The position numbers were made by a program, and so were the translations under genes. From DAOPKN01 sp035391225 (GTDB lineage Bacteria; Thermotogota; Thermotogae; MWEM01), in assembly GCA_035391225.1 (NCBI GenBank), contig DAOPKN010000030.1, positions 1 to 27,858 of the forward strand: a stretch of DNA of 27,858 bases, written 5' to 3'. Numbering within the stretch: the first letter of the stretch is position 1; every line of letters begins with the position of its first letter. This document shows, in pieces, positions 14,538 through 22,935 of this stretch. The notes under the pieces are model-generated. The model saw only the letters and a list, made by a program, of their open reading frames with translations, was not told the origin of the DNA and did no database searches.

Positions 14538-15464
14538 ATGAAAAAACGCGTTTTCCTTGTTCTTTTCGTTGGACTGGCAACCTTGGCTTTGTCCGTCCAG
14601 TTCCTCTCTCCCGTCGGGCCCACGATGATCTCCGTGGTGGGAATGCTCGAGCAACGTGTTCCCCAGGAAATCCCCGCCCAGTTTACCTTCTGGAGCACAT
14701 TCGACCAAGTGACTGCGGAGCTTGCCTCGGGTCGGGCAGAAATCATGGCGTTGCCCGTGACGCTGGGAGCCACGCTGTACAACCGGGGAATCGACGTGCG
14801 CTTGCTGGCGGTTACCCTCTGGGAAGGTTTCTACCTGGTGGCACCGGAAGGCACCGTGCAATCCGCCGGGGACCTGGAAGGAATGCAACTGTACACGCCC
14901 CAGGGAAAGGGGCAAACCGGTGACGTTCTCATTCGCGTGATGCTGCAACAACAGGGCTTGGATCCCGAAAAGGACGTGTCGATCCTGTACGCCACGCCCC
15001 CGGAAATCATCGGGCTGATGTCCGCGGGGAAAGTGAAGGCCGCCGTTCTTCCGGAACCCTTCGTCTCGCTTGCACTGCAAAAAGTGCCCGGACTTGCCAT
15101 TGCCATGGACATGCAAAAAGTGTGGGAAGCAACGTCCGGCACGCCACGCGTCCCCATCACCGGCATCTTCGTGCGCGGTGACACGCTCGAGCAAAAGCCC
15201 CTCGAAACCATTTCCACGTTGTTGGCGCTTCGCGATTCCATCCACTTTGCCATGCAAAACACCGACGATGCGCTCCAGTTAACCACCAAGTACTTCCAGG
15301 GGATGCCGGTGGGCGTTCTCAAGCAGTCCATGACCCGCTCGGGATTCGCGTTCACCAGTATGCTCGTGGGAGCAGACGAGGTCAAGTCGTACTTCCAAAC
15401 CGTGCACGAACTCACTCCCGAGGCCATGCCCACGCTGCCTCCCGACGATTTCTACGTGCAGTAA
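14538..15464 (+). CDS. NitT/TauT-family ABC transporter substrate-binding protein
   Basis: Exported binding protein of 308 residues with signal peptide MKKRVFLVLFVGLATLALS and no lipobox cysteine. The mature part begins with GPTMISVVGMLEQ and continues with the two-lobe type II binding fold: FDQVTAELASGRAEIMALPV, YLVAPEGTVQSAGDLEGM, and the lobe-crossing region MSAGKVKAAVLPEPFVS (about residues 160-176). This is the NMT1/SsuA/TauA group, which binds aliphatic sulfonates, nitrate, thiamine precursors and similar small organics. The ATG at 14538 has GGAGG seven bases upstream. First gene of a three-gene import operon. The ligand is not determined. Confidence 0.86.
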   Translation: MKKRVFLVLFVGLATLALSVQFLSPVGPTMISVVGMLEQRVPQEIPAQFTFWSTFDQVTAELASGRAEIMALPVTLGATLYNRGIDVRLLAVTLWEGFYLVAPEGTVQSAGDLEGMQLYTPQGKGQTGDVLIRVMLQQQGLDPEKDVSILYATPPEIIGLMSAGKVKAAVLPEPFVSLALQKVPGLAIAMDMQKVWEATSGTPRVPITGIFVRGDTLEQKPLETISTLLALRDSIHFAMQNTDDALQLTTKYFQGMPVGVLKQSMTRSGFAFTSMLVGADEVKSYFQTVHELTPEAMPTLPPDDFYVQ

Positions 15465-15487
15465 TCTCCGCCGTGAGGGAGCCTGCG

Positions 15488-16258
15488 GTGGCAAAAACTA
15501 AGGGAAAAAACATCTGGACACTGGGTGGCATTGCACTTTTTTTTGGTACCTGGTGGTTGCTTGCGCGCTTCATCGCCTCCCCGCTCATCCTTCCCGGACC
15601 CTGGCAAGTCCTCCAGGTTCTCTTCGAAATGGCCCGAACCGGGACGGTTTTTTGGGAACTCTTGCGTACGTTTTCCAAGGGAATCCTGGGGTTGGGCATC
15701 GCGCTGGCCCTGGGGCTTCCCTTTGGCTTGCTCATGGGCAGTTCCCCGAAGATGGAGGAGTTGTTTCGTCCCCTCACGATGGTTATCCGCTCTATGCCTG
15801 TTGTATCCTGGCTTTCCACGGTTCTTGTCATTTGGGGCATCGGTTTCCGCGCACCCGTGTTCATCGTGGTGGTTTCCTTGCTTCCGGTGATCATCTTCAA
15901 CGTGTCGCAAGGAGTGGCCACGGTGGACACACGGTTAATGGAAATGGCCCGGGTGTACCGCGTGAGCCGTTGGGAGATTTTCCGGCAGGTGTACCTGGGA
16001 TCGATCTTTCCCTTCCTCCTCTCCGCGGTGAAGGTGAGCCTGGGCACCATGTGGAAGGTCGCCATCGTCGCCGAGTACCTCGCGGGGAACACCGGCATCG
16101 GCATCCAGCTCTCCTGGTCAAAGTTTTACCTCGACACCCCGGCTGTGTTTGCCTACACGTTGCTGGCGCTGGTGGCGGGCCTGGGTTTTGAATACGCCTT
16201 CGAGTTCCTGTTCCGGAAGTGGAAGGTCCGGGGGGTGGAATCGTGGCAGCACTCGTAA
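15488..16258 (+). CDS. NitT/TauT-family ABC transporter permease
   Basis: Inner-membrane permease of 256 residues with about six hydrophobic segments. It shows the BPD_transp_1 coupling region in VDTRLMEMARVYRVSRWEIF and a QVYLGSIFPFLLSAVKVSLG stretch, characteristic of SsuC/TauC-like permeases; the early WTLGGIALFFGTWWLLARF is the first membrane helix. The start is the GTG at 15488 with GAGGGAG (15475-15481) six bases before it; a GTG at 15473 in frame has no such site. It follows the binding protein by 23 bases and overlaps the ATPase start by 16 bases. It should act as a homodimer for the same unknown substrate. Confidence 0.9.
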   Translation: MAKTKGKNIWTLGGIALFFGTWWLLARFIASPLILPGPWQVLQVLFEMARTGTVFWELLRTFSKGILGLGIALALGLPFGLLMGSSPKMEELFRPLTMVIRSMPVVSWLSTVLVIWGIGFRAPVFIVVVSLLPVIIFNVSQGVATVDTRLMEMARVYRVSRWEIFRQVYLGSIFPFLLSAVKVSLGTMWKVAIVAEYLAGNTGIGIQLSWSKFYLDTPAVFAYTLLALVAGLGFEYAFEFLFRKWKVRGVESWQHS

Positions 16259-16971
16259 CCGTACAAGGTCTGGGTTGGAAATTCGGGCAGCTTCCCGTGC
16301 TCGATGGTGTGTCGCTCGAGGTTCACCCCGGTCAAAACGTAGCTGTCGTGGGCCCATCCGGTTGTGGAAAAACCACCCTGCTGCGCCTTATCGCCGGTCT
16401 GCTTCACTCCCATGGTCACCATGGGAACGGCTCTTTCTCCGTCAACACCGCGCGCATCGCCTTCGTGTTCCAAGAAGACCGCCTTATCCCATGGAAAAAC
16501 GTGGCGCAAAACCTGCGTTTCGTCGCCCCCACGGCAGACGAGGCAACCCTGCACGAAACGTTGGGCCTCATGGATATGTCCGAATCCCGCAAAGCGTACC
16601 CTGCGCAGCTCAGTGGGGGGATGCGCCAGCGGGTGAACGTCGCGCGCGCACTGGTGTCCAACCCAGAGCTCATCCTGATGGACGAACCGTTCCAAAGCCT
16701 GGACGAAACCATCAAGGCCAACATCCTTTCCCGTCTTTCCAAACTCCAGGCACAACGGGGCTTTTCCACCCTGCTGGTGACGCACAGTTTGCGGGAAGCT
16801 CTTTGTTTCGCCCACCGCATCTATTTCCTCACCCCTCGTCCCGCAACGAACCGCTTCGTGCAAGATGTTACTATTCCCCCGGCTCACCGTCACCTCTTTG
16901 ATCCCGTTTTGCTGCAGGAAGAAGGAAAGATCCTGCAACGCTGGTTCCTTCCCGATTCCCACAAGGAGTAG
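16243..16971 (+). CDS. NitT/TauT-family ABC transporter ATP-binding protein
   Basis: Cytoplasmic ATPase of 242 residues with all ABC motifs: Walker A GPSGCGKTTLL, Q-loop FVFQEDRLIPWKNV, signature LSGGMRQRVNVARAL, Walker B LILMDEPFQSLD and the switch histidine in LLVTHSLREAL. The Q-loop form with the ED-RL-PW pattern is usual in SsuB/TauB-type proteins. I prefer the GTG at 16243, preceded by GGTGGA, to an earlier GTG at 16219. It overlaps the permease by 16 bases. The last bases make a short GGAG-TAG-CTCC hairpin with a T-rich tail (16965-16990) that could be a weak terminator. Confidence 0.92.
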   Translation: MAALVTVQGLGWKFGQLPVLDGVSLEVHPGQNVAVVGPSGCGKTTLLRLIAGLLHSHGHHGNGSFSVNTARIAFVFQEDRLIPWKNVAQNLRFVAPTADEATLHETLGLMDMSESRKAYPAQLSGGMRQRVNVARALVSNPELILMDEPFQSLDETIKANILSRLSKLQAQRGFSTLLVTHSLREALCFAHRIYFLTPRPATNRFVQDVTIPPAHRHLFDPVLLQEEGKILQRWFLPDSHKE

Positions 16972-16998
16972 CTCCCTTTTTCCTTTCTTTTTCCTTCG

Positions 16999-17007
16999 TG
17001 ATATAAT
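16999..17007 (+). promoter_or_regulatory. extended -10 promoter of the histidine kinase operon
   Basis: TGA followed by TATAAT (17002-17007) lies in the gap after the ABC operon, 74 bases before the kinase start. The upstream region is a pyrimidine tract with no -35 box, matching the pattern of other promoters in this window. Confidence 0.6.
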
Positions 17008-17081
17008 GGGCAATCGTCATCACGATGCCTTGAAGATATTGCCATTCACTTTCCTTCTTTTCACACGTTGGGAGGGGCCTG

Positions 17082-18707
17082 ATGCAAGAACCACCCAGCA
17101 GCTCCGAAAAAAACTTCCAAGGTTTCTTGGAAGCCATCGACGACCTGGTTTTCGTGGGAAACAGCGCGGGAGAGATACTGTACGTCAATCCGGCAGTGGT
17201 ACGTAAGTTGGGGTATTCCCTCCAAGAGTTGCAGGGAATGCACATCTTGGATGTGCACCCACAGAAGCTGCGCAGGGAAGCAGAAAAGATCTTTTCCGAC
17301 ATTTTCGCGGGGACAAGCCATTCGTGCCTATTACCCTTGCAAACCCGTTGGGGGGCGTACCTCCCCGTGGAAACCCGGGTGTGGTTCGGTACCTGGGATG
17401 GCGAGAAAGCCATGTTTGGGTTGAGCAAGGATCTTTCGCGCGAACGCAAGGCGGAGGAAAAACTGCAATTCCAGCTCAAGATGCAAGACCTGCTGATGAA
17501 CCTGGCATCGGATTTTATCAACCTCCCACTGGAAAAAGCGGGCAAAGCCATCCGGGTCTCGCTCCGGAAACTGGGGCGTTTCGTGGGTGCAGACAGGGCT
17601 TACGTGTTCGACTACGATTTCGAGAATCAAACCACTTCCAACACCTACGAGTGGTGTGCGCCGGGTGTTTCCCCCCAGATCGATGACCTGCAGCAGGTCC
17701 CGCTGGAGTACGTGACCGATTGGGTAAACCACCACAAGAAAGGGCAAATCATGTCCATCCCGGATGTACTGGCTCTCCCCATGAACAGCGGCATTCGAAA
17801 GATCTTGGAACCCCAGGGCATCAAGAGCCTGTTGGCGATCCCCATGATGAAGGGAGCCAACTGCATCGGCTTCGTGGGGTTTGACTCGGTGAAACAACAC
17901 CACGCGTACGACGAAAAGGAAGTCAAATTACTGGGGCTGTTCTCCCAGGTGCTGGTAAACATCCAAATCCGTGCGGAACTCCAGGAAGCCAACGTGAAGG
18001 CCCAGGTTTCCAGCAAGGCGAAGGGTGATTTCTTGACCAACCTTAGCCACGAAGTACGAACCCCCCTTTCCGGTGTTCTCGCAACCTTGGAATTGCTGAA
18101 AGACCGGTTGCAGGACGAGGAAATGGTATACTTGGTGGGGCTTTCACTGGAATCCATGAAACGGTTGGACGGTGTGTTCGATGACCTGTACGACATCACC
18201 GCCATCGGAAGCGGCAAGCTGTGCATCGAACCCAAGAAGATGGATCTTTCCCAGCTACTGGACGAGGTGTTCCAGATGTTCCAGATTGCTGCGAACGAAA
18301 AGGGCGTGCATTTCTCCTTGGAAAGGACCGGCCTTCCGCGTTGGATTGTCGGGGATGACAAGCGTATCCAGCAGATCCTGGACAAGGTAGTGGACAACGC
18401 CATCAAGTTCACCCTTGCGGGAAGTGTTGCGCTCCAGTGCTCCTACCGCGAGGTCAACCCGGGTATGGGCATCGTGAGCTTCACGGTGGCAGACACGGGA
18501 ATCGGCATGGACAAAAAGACCCAGCAACGCATTTTCGATGCTTTCTACCAAGCGGACTACAGTACCACCCGCCAGTTCGAGGGGTTGGGATTGGGACTCC
18601 CCATCGTGGGGGAAATCGTGCACAAGATGCAGGGCACCATCCAGGTGCAAAGCGACCCCGGCAAGGGTACCACCTTCATCATCGAGATCCCTGTGAAAAC
18701 CTACTGA
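17082..18707 (+). CDS. soluble PAS-GAF sensor histidine kinase
   Basis: Cytoplasmic sensor kinase of 541 residues without membrane segments. Domains in order: PAS (about residues 10-120, IDDLVFVGNSAGEILYVNPA), GAF (about 135-300, with LGRFVGADRAYVFDYD and SLLAIPMMKGANCIGFVGFD), dimerisation domain with His323 in FLTNLSHEVRTPLSG, and an ATPase domain with N box KVVDNAIKFT (Asn439), G1 box VADTGIGM (Asp471), FDAFYQAD and G2 box GLGLGLPIVGEI. The ATG at 17082 follows GGGAGG. There is no receiver domain and no response regulator gene in the window, so its partner is elsewhere. It precedes imidazolonepropionase by 25 bases, probably in one transcript. It likely senses a cytoplasmic small molecule or redox state. 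Confidence 0.9.
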   Translation: MQEPPSSSEKNFQGFLEAIDDLVFVGNSAGEILYVNPAVVRKLGYSLQELQGMHILDVHPQKLRREAEKIFSDIFAGTSHSCLLPLQTRWGAYLPVETRVWFGTWDGEKAMFGLSKDLSRERKAEEKLQFQLKMQDLLMNLASDFINLPLEKAGKAIRVSLRKLGRFVGADRAYVFDYDFENQTTSNTYEWCAPGVSPQIDDLQQVPLEYVTDWVNHHKKGQIMSIPDVLALPMNSGIRKILEPQGIKSLLAIPMMKGANCIGFVGFDSVKQHHAYDEKEVKLLGLFSQVLVNIQIRAELQEANVKAQVSSKAKGDFLTNLSHEVRTPLSGVLATLELLKDRLQDEEMVYLVGLSLESMKRLDGVFDDLYDITAIGSGKLCIEPKKMDLSQLLDEVFQMFQIAANEKGVHFSLERTGLPRWIVGDDKRIQQILDKVVDNAIKFTLAGSVALQCSYREVNPGMGIVSFTVADTGIGMDKKTQQRIFDAFYQADYSTTRQFEGLGLGLPIVGEIVHKMQGTIQVQSDPGKGTTFIIEIPVKTY

Positions 18708-18732
18708 AACCAAAAGCCAGGGAGGAAAAACT

Positions 18733-19980
18733 GTGAACGTTTTCCTGAAAAACATTTCCGTGCTTCTCACACCGTTGGGAAAAGCTGCCCAAAAGGGAGA
18801 AGCCATGAAGCACCTTCACGAGGAGAAAAACGTGGACATCCTCGTGCAAGACGGTTACTTCGAACGAATCGGGAACAGCCTGGAAGCCGCTTTACCGGAA
18901 GAAACGCTGCAGGGAACCAAGATCATCGATTGCTCGGGGCTTTTTGCCACACCCGGGCTCATCGATCCGCACACCCATATCCCCTTCTTTGGGACACGCC
19001 AGGAGGAATACTACATGCGCCTCAAGGGGGCAGATTACCTCCAGATCCTGCAGGCGGGGGGAGGGATTTTGAACACCACCCGGGCCGTTCGCCAGGCCAG
19101 CCTGGAACAGCTGGTGGAATGCAACGAACCGTTCTGCAACGAGTTGTTCGAAAAGGGTGTCACCGTGTTCGAGGGAAAGAGCGGCTACGGGTTGGAAACC
19201 TCCACCGAAATCAAGCAGCTGGCCGCACTGGAACAACTGGAAAAATGGGCACCCCAGAAAATCGTCAAGACCTTCCTGGGACCGCACGCCATCCCCGCGG
19301 GATTCGACGAAGGTTCGTACATGGACGTGGTGATCGAGCAGATGTTACCCCATGTGCAGGCGCAGTTCCCCGAGCTCCCCATGGTGGACGTGTTCTGTGA
19401 AGAGGGGGTTTTCTCCGTTGCCCAATCACGGCGGTTCCTGGAAAAAGCTGCAGAAATGGGGTTCCCGCTGCGGTTGCACGCTGATGAAATCGCCTACCTG
19501 GGTGGTTCGGAGCTTGCCGCGGAACTGGGAGCGCTGTCCGCAGACCATCTCATCGCCATCGAACCCGCTGGAATCATGGCTTTGGCCAAGAGCAACACCG
19601 TGGCCACGCTGCTCCCTGGAACCAGCTTCTTCTTGCAGAAACCTTTTGCCCCCGCCCGACAGCTTATCGATACAGGTGCGGCGGTCGCGCTTGCCAGCGA
19701 TTTCAACCCCGGCTCCTGCACCCTGCTTGATCCCGGATGGATCGCGCACCTTGCAGCAGCCAAGCTGCACATGGAATGGCAGGAAATCCTCACCGCCCAA
19801 ACGCTCAACGCCGCCGCTGCATTGGGCATCGCCCACGCCTGGGGGTCGGTGGAAGTGGGAAAGGAAAGCAGCCTCGTGTTGTGGGACATCGACGACTGGA
19901 GCCTGGTGCCCTACTTCCCGGGCCACAAGCTGGCACGATGGGTTCTTTCCCCCAAACGCCTGCAAAAAATCACAATCTGA
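18733..19980 (+). CDS. hutI: imidazolonepropionase
   Basis: Metal-dependent amidohydrolase of 415 residues that opens 4-imidazolone-5-propanoate to N-formimino-L-glutamate, the third step of histidine breakdown. The metal-binding DPHTHIPFFGTRQEEY carries His80, His82 and Arg89. Further along are GKSGYGLE (Tyr152), FLGPHAIP (His185), LRLHADEIAY (His249, Glu252) and ALASDFNPGSC (Asp323), all at positions that agree with characterised HutI enzymes. The GTG start at 18733 has GGGAGG (18720-18725) seven bases upstream. No histidase or urocanase gene is present in the window. Its neighbours, a sensor kinase and a NifX-like protein, are unusual for this enzyme. Confidence 0.93.
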   Translation: MNVFLKNISVLLTPLGKAAQKGEAMKHLHEEKNVDILVQDGYFERIGNSLEAALPEETLQGTKIIDCSGLFATPGLIDPHTHIPFFGTRQEEYYMRLKGADYLQILQAGGGILNTTRAVRQASLEQLVECNEPFCNELFEKGVTVFEGKSGYGLETSTEIKQLAALEQLEKWAPQKIVKTFLGPHAIPAGFDEGSYMDVVIEQMLPHVQAQFPELPMVDVFCEEGVFSVAQSRRFLEKAAEMGFPLRLHADEIAYLGGSELAAELGALSADHLIAIEPAGIMALAKSNTVATLLPGTSFFLQKPFAPARQLIDTGAAVALASDFNPGSCTLLDPGWIAHLAAAKLHMEWQEILTAQTLNAAAALGIAHAWGSVEVGKESSLVLWDIDDWSLVPYFPGHKLARWVLSPKRLQKITI

Positions 19981-19995
19981 ACCCAGGAGGACACC

Positions 19996-20322
19996 ATGCA
20001 CAACCGCATCGCACTCGGCACAATCGATGGAATAACGCTCAACTCCGGGCACTTTGGCCAATCCCGTACCTTCGTCATTTACGAGCGTGAACCCGACGGA
20101 AGCTTCCAAAAAATCGAGGAACGTGCCAACCCGTTCTACGAAAACCATCAACACGCCGACTTCGAACAAATCCTTCCCGTGCTGCAAGACTGTGGCACTT
20201 GGATCGCGCGCACCATGGGAAAGGGATCGGTCGTGAAGCTGCAACAGCGTGGATACAACCCTGTACTGGTAAACGCCACCACGGTCGAACACGCACTCAG
20301 CGAGTGGGCATCTTCCACGTAG
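19996..20322 (+). CDS. NifX/NifB-like iron-molybdenum cluster-binding family protein
   Basis: Small protein of 108 residues of the Nitro_FeMo-Co (dinitrogenase iron-molybdenum cofactor) domain family. It shows the typical N-terminal RIALGTIDG, then SGHFGQSRTFVIYE, a histidine-containing NHQHADF, and a C-terminal half with ILPVLQDCGTWIARTMGKGSVVKLQQRG followed by NPVLVNATTVEHAL. Many anaerobes that do not fix nitrogen have such proteins with unknown roles, and no nitrogenase genes are seen here. The ATG at 19996 follows AGGAGG, 15 bases after the hutI stop, so the two are co-transcribed. A palindromic repeat begins exactly at the last base of its stop codon. Confidence 0.82.
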   Translation: MHNRIALGTIDGITLNSGHFGQSRTFVIYEREPDGSFQKIEERANPFYENHQHADFEQILPVLQDCGTWIARTMGKGSVVKLQQRGYNPVLVNATTVEHALSEWASST

Positions 20323-20352
20323 CCTCCTGGGATCGCCGCACCCCCGTGCGGC
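20322..20352 (-). repeat. palindromic repeat, copy A (GCCGCAC family)
   Basis: Read on the minus strand, this 31-base unit has the 7-bp hairpin GCCGCAC-GGGG-GTGCGGC followed by GATCCCAG. It matches 26 of 31 bases of the copy at 27750-27780 on the plus strand and resembles the one at 27713-27743. It has no T-run, so it is not a normal terminator. Confidence 0.7.
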
Positions 20353-20358
20353 TCCCTT

Positions 20359-20384
20359 GGGCAACCACGGGGGGTTGCCCCTAC
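20359..20384. repeat. GGGCAACC palindrome, REP-like
   Basis: GGGCAACC (20359-20366) and GGTTGCCC (20373-20380) form a perfect 8-bp hairpin with loop ACGGGG, followed by CTAC. It stands six bases after repeat copy A. Palindromes of this GGGCAACC...GGTTGCCCCTAC type occur as dispersed repeats in many bacterial genomes, from my memory of such sequences. Confidence 0.55.
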
Positions 20385-20442
20385 AGACCCCGGATGGCAT
20401 TGCACAAGCGAGGGTTTCCCGGCAAGCGATATGGTTAGCGTA

Positions 20443-20451
20443 TGGTACAAT
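20443..20451 (+). promoter_or_regulatory. extended -10 promoter of the UDP-GlcNAc 2-epimerase gene
   Basis: TGG followed by TACAAT (20446-20451), 43 bases before the start codon, with no good -35 box. It lies just after the two palindromic repeats. Confidence 0.5.
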
Positions 20452-20494
20452 CCCAATACAAAGCATTGCACGTTTTCCTTCGGGGGGGGATTGG

Positions 20495-21592
20495 GTGAAA
20501 GTTGGAATGATCTTTGGCACGCGGCCGGAAGCGGTGAAAATGGTGATACCCTACCGCGAGCTCAAAAGCCGTGGCGTGGATGTGCGGGCCATCGCAACCG
20601 CGCAGCATCGCCAGATGCTCGACCAGGTTCTCGAATTGTTCGAAGTCCAACCCTTCGTTGACTTGAACGTGATGAAACCCCGGCAAACGCTTTCCGAACT
20701 AACCGCTAACCTGTGCAAGGGCCTGGACGAGGTGCTGTCGCGTGAGCACTTCGATTGGTTGCTGGTACAGGGTGACACCACTTCTACTTTCGTGGGATCC
20801 CTCGTGGGGTTTTACCACAAGATCCCCGTTGGTCACGTGGAAGCAGGACTCCGTTCGTTCGACCCCATCGATCCCTTCCCGGAGGAACTCAACCGCCGCC
20901 TCACCACGGTGGTGGCGCGGGCGCATTTTGCACCGACACCCCGGGCCCGGCAAAACCTGTTGGAGGAAAACGTGGATCCCGCGACCATTCACGTCACGGG
21001 CAACACGGTGATCGATGCGCTGCAGTGGGTGATTCGCAACCGCCAAGACGATCTCGGCAAGCGTCTTTCCCGCTTCGACTTCCACGACAAACCCTACGTG
21101 CTGGTCACCATGCACCGCCGCGAGAACTGGGGGCAACCCATGCGCCAGGCGATGCAAGCCATCCAGCAGTTCCTGGAACAAAACCCCACCCTCCACGTGG
21201 TGTTCCCGGTTCACCTGAACCCTACCGTGCGCGAGATCGTGTTCCCCGTACTGCAATCCCACCCGCGCGCGCACCTGCTGGATCCCGCGGAATACATCGA
21301 TTTCGTGGCACTGATGCAAAACTGCCTCTTCCTTCTCACCGATTCCGGGGGGTTACAGGAAGAAGGGCCTGCGTTGGGCAAGCCGGTTTTGGTACTGCGA
21401 AAAACAACCGAACGACCGGAAGCGTTGGAAGCGGGAACCGCGATCCTTGTGGGTACCGACCCGGATACGATTGTGCACAATGCCAACCGCCTGGTGCAGG
21501 AGCCATACTTTTACGACTCCATGGCACGTGCGGTCAACCCGTTCGGAGATGGTACCGCTTCGGAGAAAATCGCTGGCATTTTGTTGGAATAG
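20495..21592 (+). CDS. wecB: UDP-N-acetylglucosamine 2-epimerase (non-hydrolysing)
   Basis: Cytoplasmic epimerase of 365 residues interconverting UDP-GlcNAc and UDP-ManNAc, which feeds cell-surface polysaccharide synthesis. Family motifs are clear: GTRPEAVKM at the N terminus, AQHRQMLDQ, VQGDTTS, HVEAGLRSFDP, FPEELNRR, TGNTVIDAL, TMHRRENWG and LLTDSGGLQEEGPALGKPVLVLR with TERPEA. The GTG at 20495 follows a G-rich GGGGGGA; an ATG at 20507 (MIFGTRP) is a possible later start, and the frame upstream of 20495 runs through repeats and a promoter. No other polysaccharide genes are nearby, so it is a stand-alone gene here. A 106-base gap separates it from the transporter gene. Confidence 0.93.
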   Translation: MKVGMIFGTRPEAVKMVIPYRELKSRGVDVRAIATAQHRQMLDQVLELFEVQPFVDLNVMKPRQTLSELTANLCKGLDEVLSREHFDWLLVQGDTTSTFVGSLVGFYHKIPVGHVEAGLRSFDPIDPFPEELNRRLTTVVARAHFAPTPRARQNLLEENVDPATIHVTGNTVIDALQWVIRNRQDDLGKRLSRFDFHDKPYVLVTMHRRENWGQPMRQAMQAIQQFLEQNPTLHVVFPVHLNPTVREIVFPVLQSHPRAHLLDPAEYIDFVALMQNCLFLLTDSGGLQEEGPALGKPVLVLRKTTERPEALEAGTAILVGTDPDTIVHNANRLVQEPYFYDSMARAVNPFGDGTASEKIAGILLE

Positions 21593-21698
21593 GACCCACG
21601 GAAAAAACGGACTTCCCTTTTCGTCAATGCAATACGGCGTACGACCCACCCTTTGGCTTTCTGGCAATTCCACCAACCTGTTCAGGAGGAGTACATCG

Positions 21699-22931
21699 AT
21701 GGAAGAAAGAAAAAAAGCCTGGATCGTCGTTTTCGGCGGACTCGGGATCAACCTCACCCTTGGGGTTCTGTATTCTTGGAGCGTGATTTCTGCGGCGCTC
21801 ATTGACCAGCTACATTGGACCGCCACGCAAACCCAAATCCCCTACATGGTAGCGTCCGCGATGTTCGCGTTTACCATGATACCGGCCGGGCGTATCCAGG
21901 ACCGACTGGGTCCCAAGATCGTGTTACTGCTGGCATCGCTACTGGCCGGGGCAGGATTCGTGCTCTCGGGTTTCCAGTTGAGCGTTGTGGGCCTCACGGT
22001 TTTCTTCGGGATATTCTTCGGTTTGGCCATGGGCTTCGGCTATGCCTCCCCCACGCCCGCCGCCGTCAAATGGTTCCACTCGCATCACCGGGGTTTCATC
22101 ACCGGTGTCGTGGTGAGCGGCTTCGGCCTGGCCCCGGTGTACATCGCTCCGCTGGCCAACACCCTTCTCCACCGTATCGGGATCCCCGCCACCTTTTTCA
22201 CGCTGGGGGTGCTGTTCTTTGCCATCGTGTTTTCGTTGTCCTTCGTGGTACGCAACCCACCAGCGGGTCACGTCCCCATCGTGCTGGAGAAGAAACGCAA
22301 ACCCCCCGTTCGCCTTCCCGTGCAGGACAAGGATTTCTTCCAGATGCTCCGCTGCAAGCAGTTCTACCTGGTGTGGTCGCTTTTCTTCTTTGGGACATTC
22401 GCGGGATTACTCATCATCGGTCAGATGGCCAAGATCGGGGAAGAGCAGGCTGCCATGGACAACGCCTTCCTCATCGTTACCGTGTACGCGCTGTTCAACT
22501 TCCTGGGGCGCATCAGCTGGGGAACCATTTCCGATTGGATCGGGCGCAAATCTTCCCTGTTCCTGATTTTCATCATACAGGCACTGGTGTTCCTGGTGTT
22601 CCCGCTCCTCACCCAGCCCTTACCCCTTCTCATGGGCAAAAGCCTCGTTGGCTTCACCTTCGGCGGGATGCTCACGATTTTCCCCGCGCTTACCGCGGAC
22701 CTGTACGGCGTGAAACACATGGGCGTGAACTACGGCCTGATGATCACTGCCTGGGGGTTTGGAGGGGTGCTGGGTCCACTGTTCGGAGGAATGGCGCGCG
22801 ACATCACCGGAGGATACGACATGAGCTACATCGCCGCCATGGTGTTGAGCGTGTTGGGAGCGCTTCTCACCTTCGCGGTTCGCTTTCCGACCACCAGCAC
22901 CTCCACGCAGGAAAAAACCGCGGACGCTTGA
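21699..22931 (+). CDS. OFA-family major facilitator transporter
   Basis: Inner-membrane transporter of 410 residues with about twelve hydrophobic segments. The start KAWIVVFGGLGINLTLGVLY-SWSV, the loop GRIQDRLGPKIVLLL, GFGYASPTPAAVKWF and the second-half LGRISWGTISDWIGRKSSL are typical of the oxalate/formate antiporter (OFA) family, which carries small organic anions. The ATG at 21699 has AGGAGG (21684-21689) upstream; the longer frame to 21447 overlaps the epimerase gene. The gene ends four bases before the convergent activase gene, leaving no room for a terminator. Substrate unknown; monocarboxylates are likely for this family. Confidence 0.9.
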   Translation: MEERKKAWIVVFGGLGINLTLGVLYSWSVISAALIDQLHWTATQTQIPYMVASAMFAFTMIPAGRIQDRLGPKIVLLLASLLAGAGFVLSGFQLSVVGLTVFFGIFFGLAMGFGYASPTPAAVKWFHSHHRGFITGVVVSGFGLAPVYIAPLANTLLHRIGIPATFFTLGVLFFAIVFSLSFVVRNPPAGHVPIVLEKKRKPPVRLPVQDKDFFQMLRCKQFYLVWSLFFFGTFAGLLIIGQMAKIGEEQAAMDNAFLIVTVYALFNFLGRISWGTISDWIGRKSSLFLIFIIQALVFLVFPLLTQPLPLLMGKSLVGFTFGGMLTIFPALTADLYGVKHMGVNYGLMITAWGFGGVLGPLFGGMARDITGGYDMSYIAAMVLSVLGALLTFAVRFPTTSTSTQEKTADA

Positions 22932-22935
22932 CCCC

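Noticed and set aside
20335..20380. Tandem hairpins after the NifX-like gene as a rho-independent terminator
   Set aside because: Neither hairpin is followed by a T-run on either strand; they fit dispersed repeats better, though they may still shape the mRNA end.
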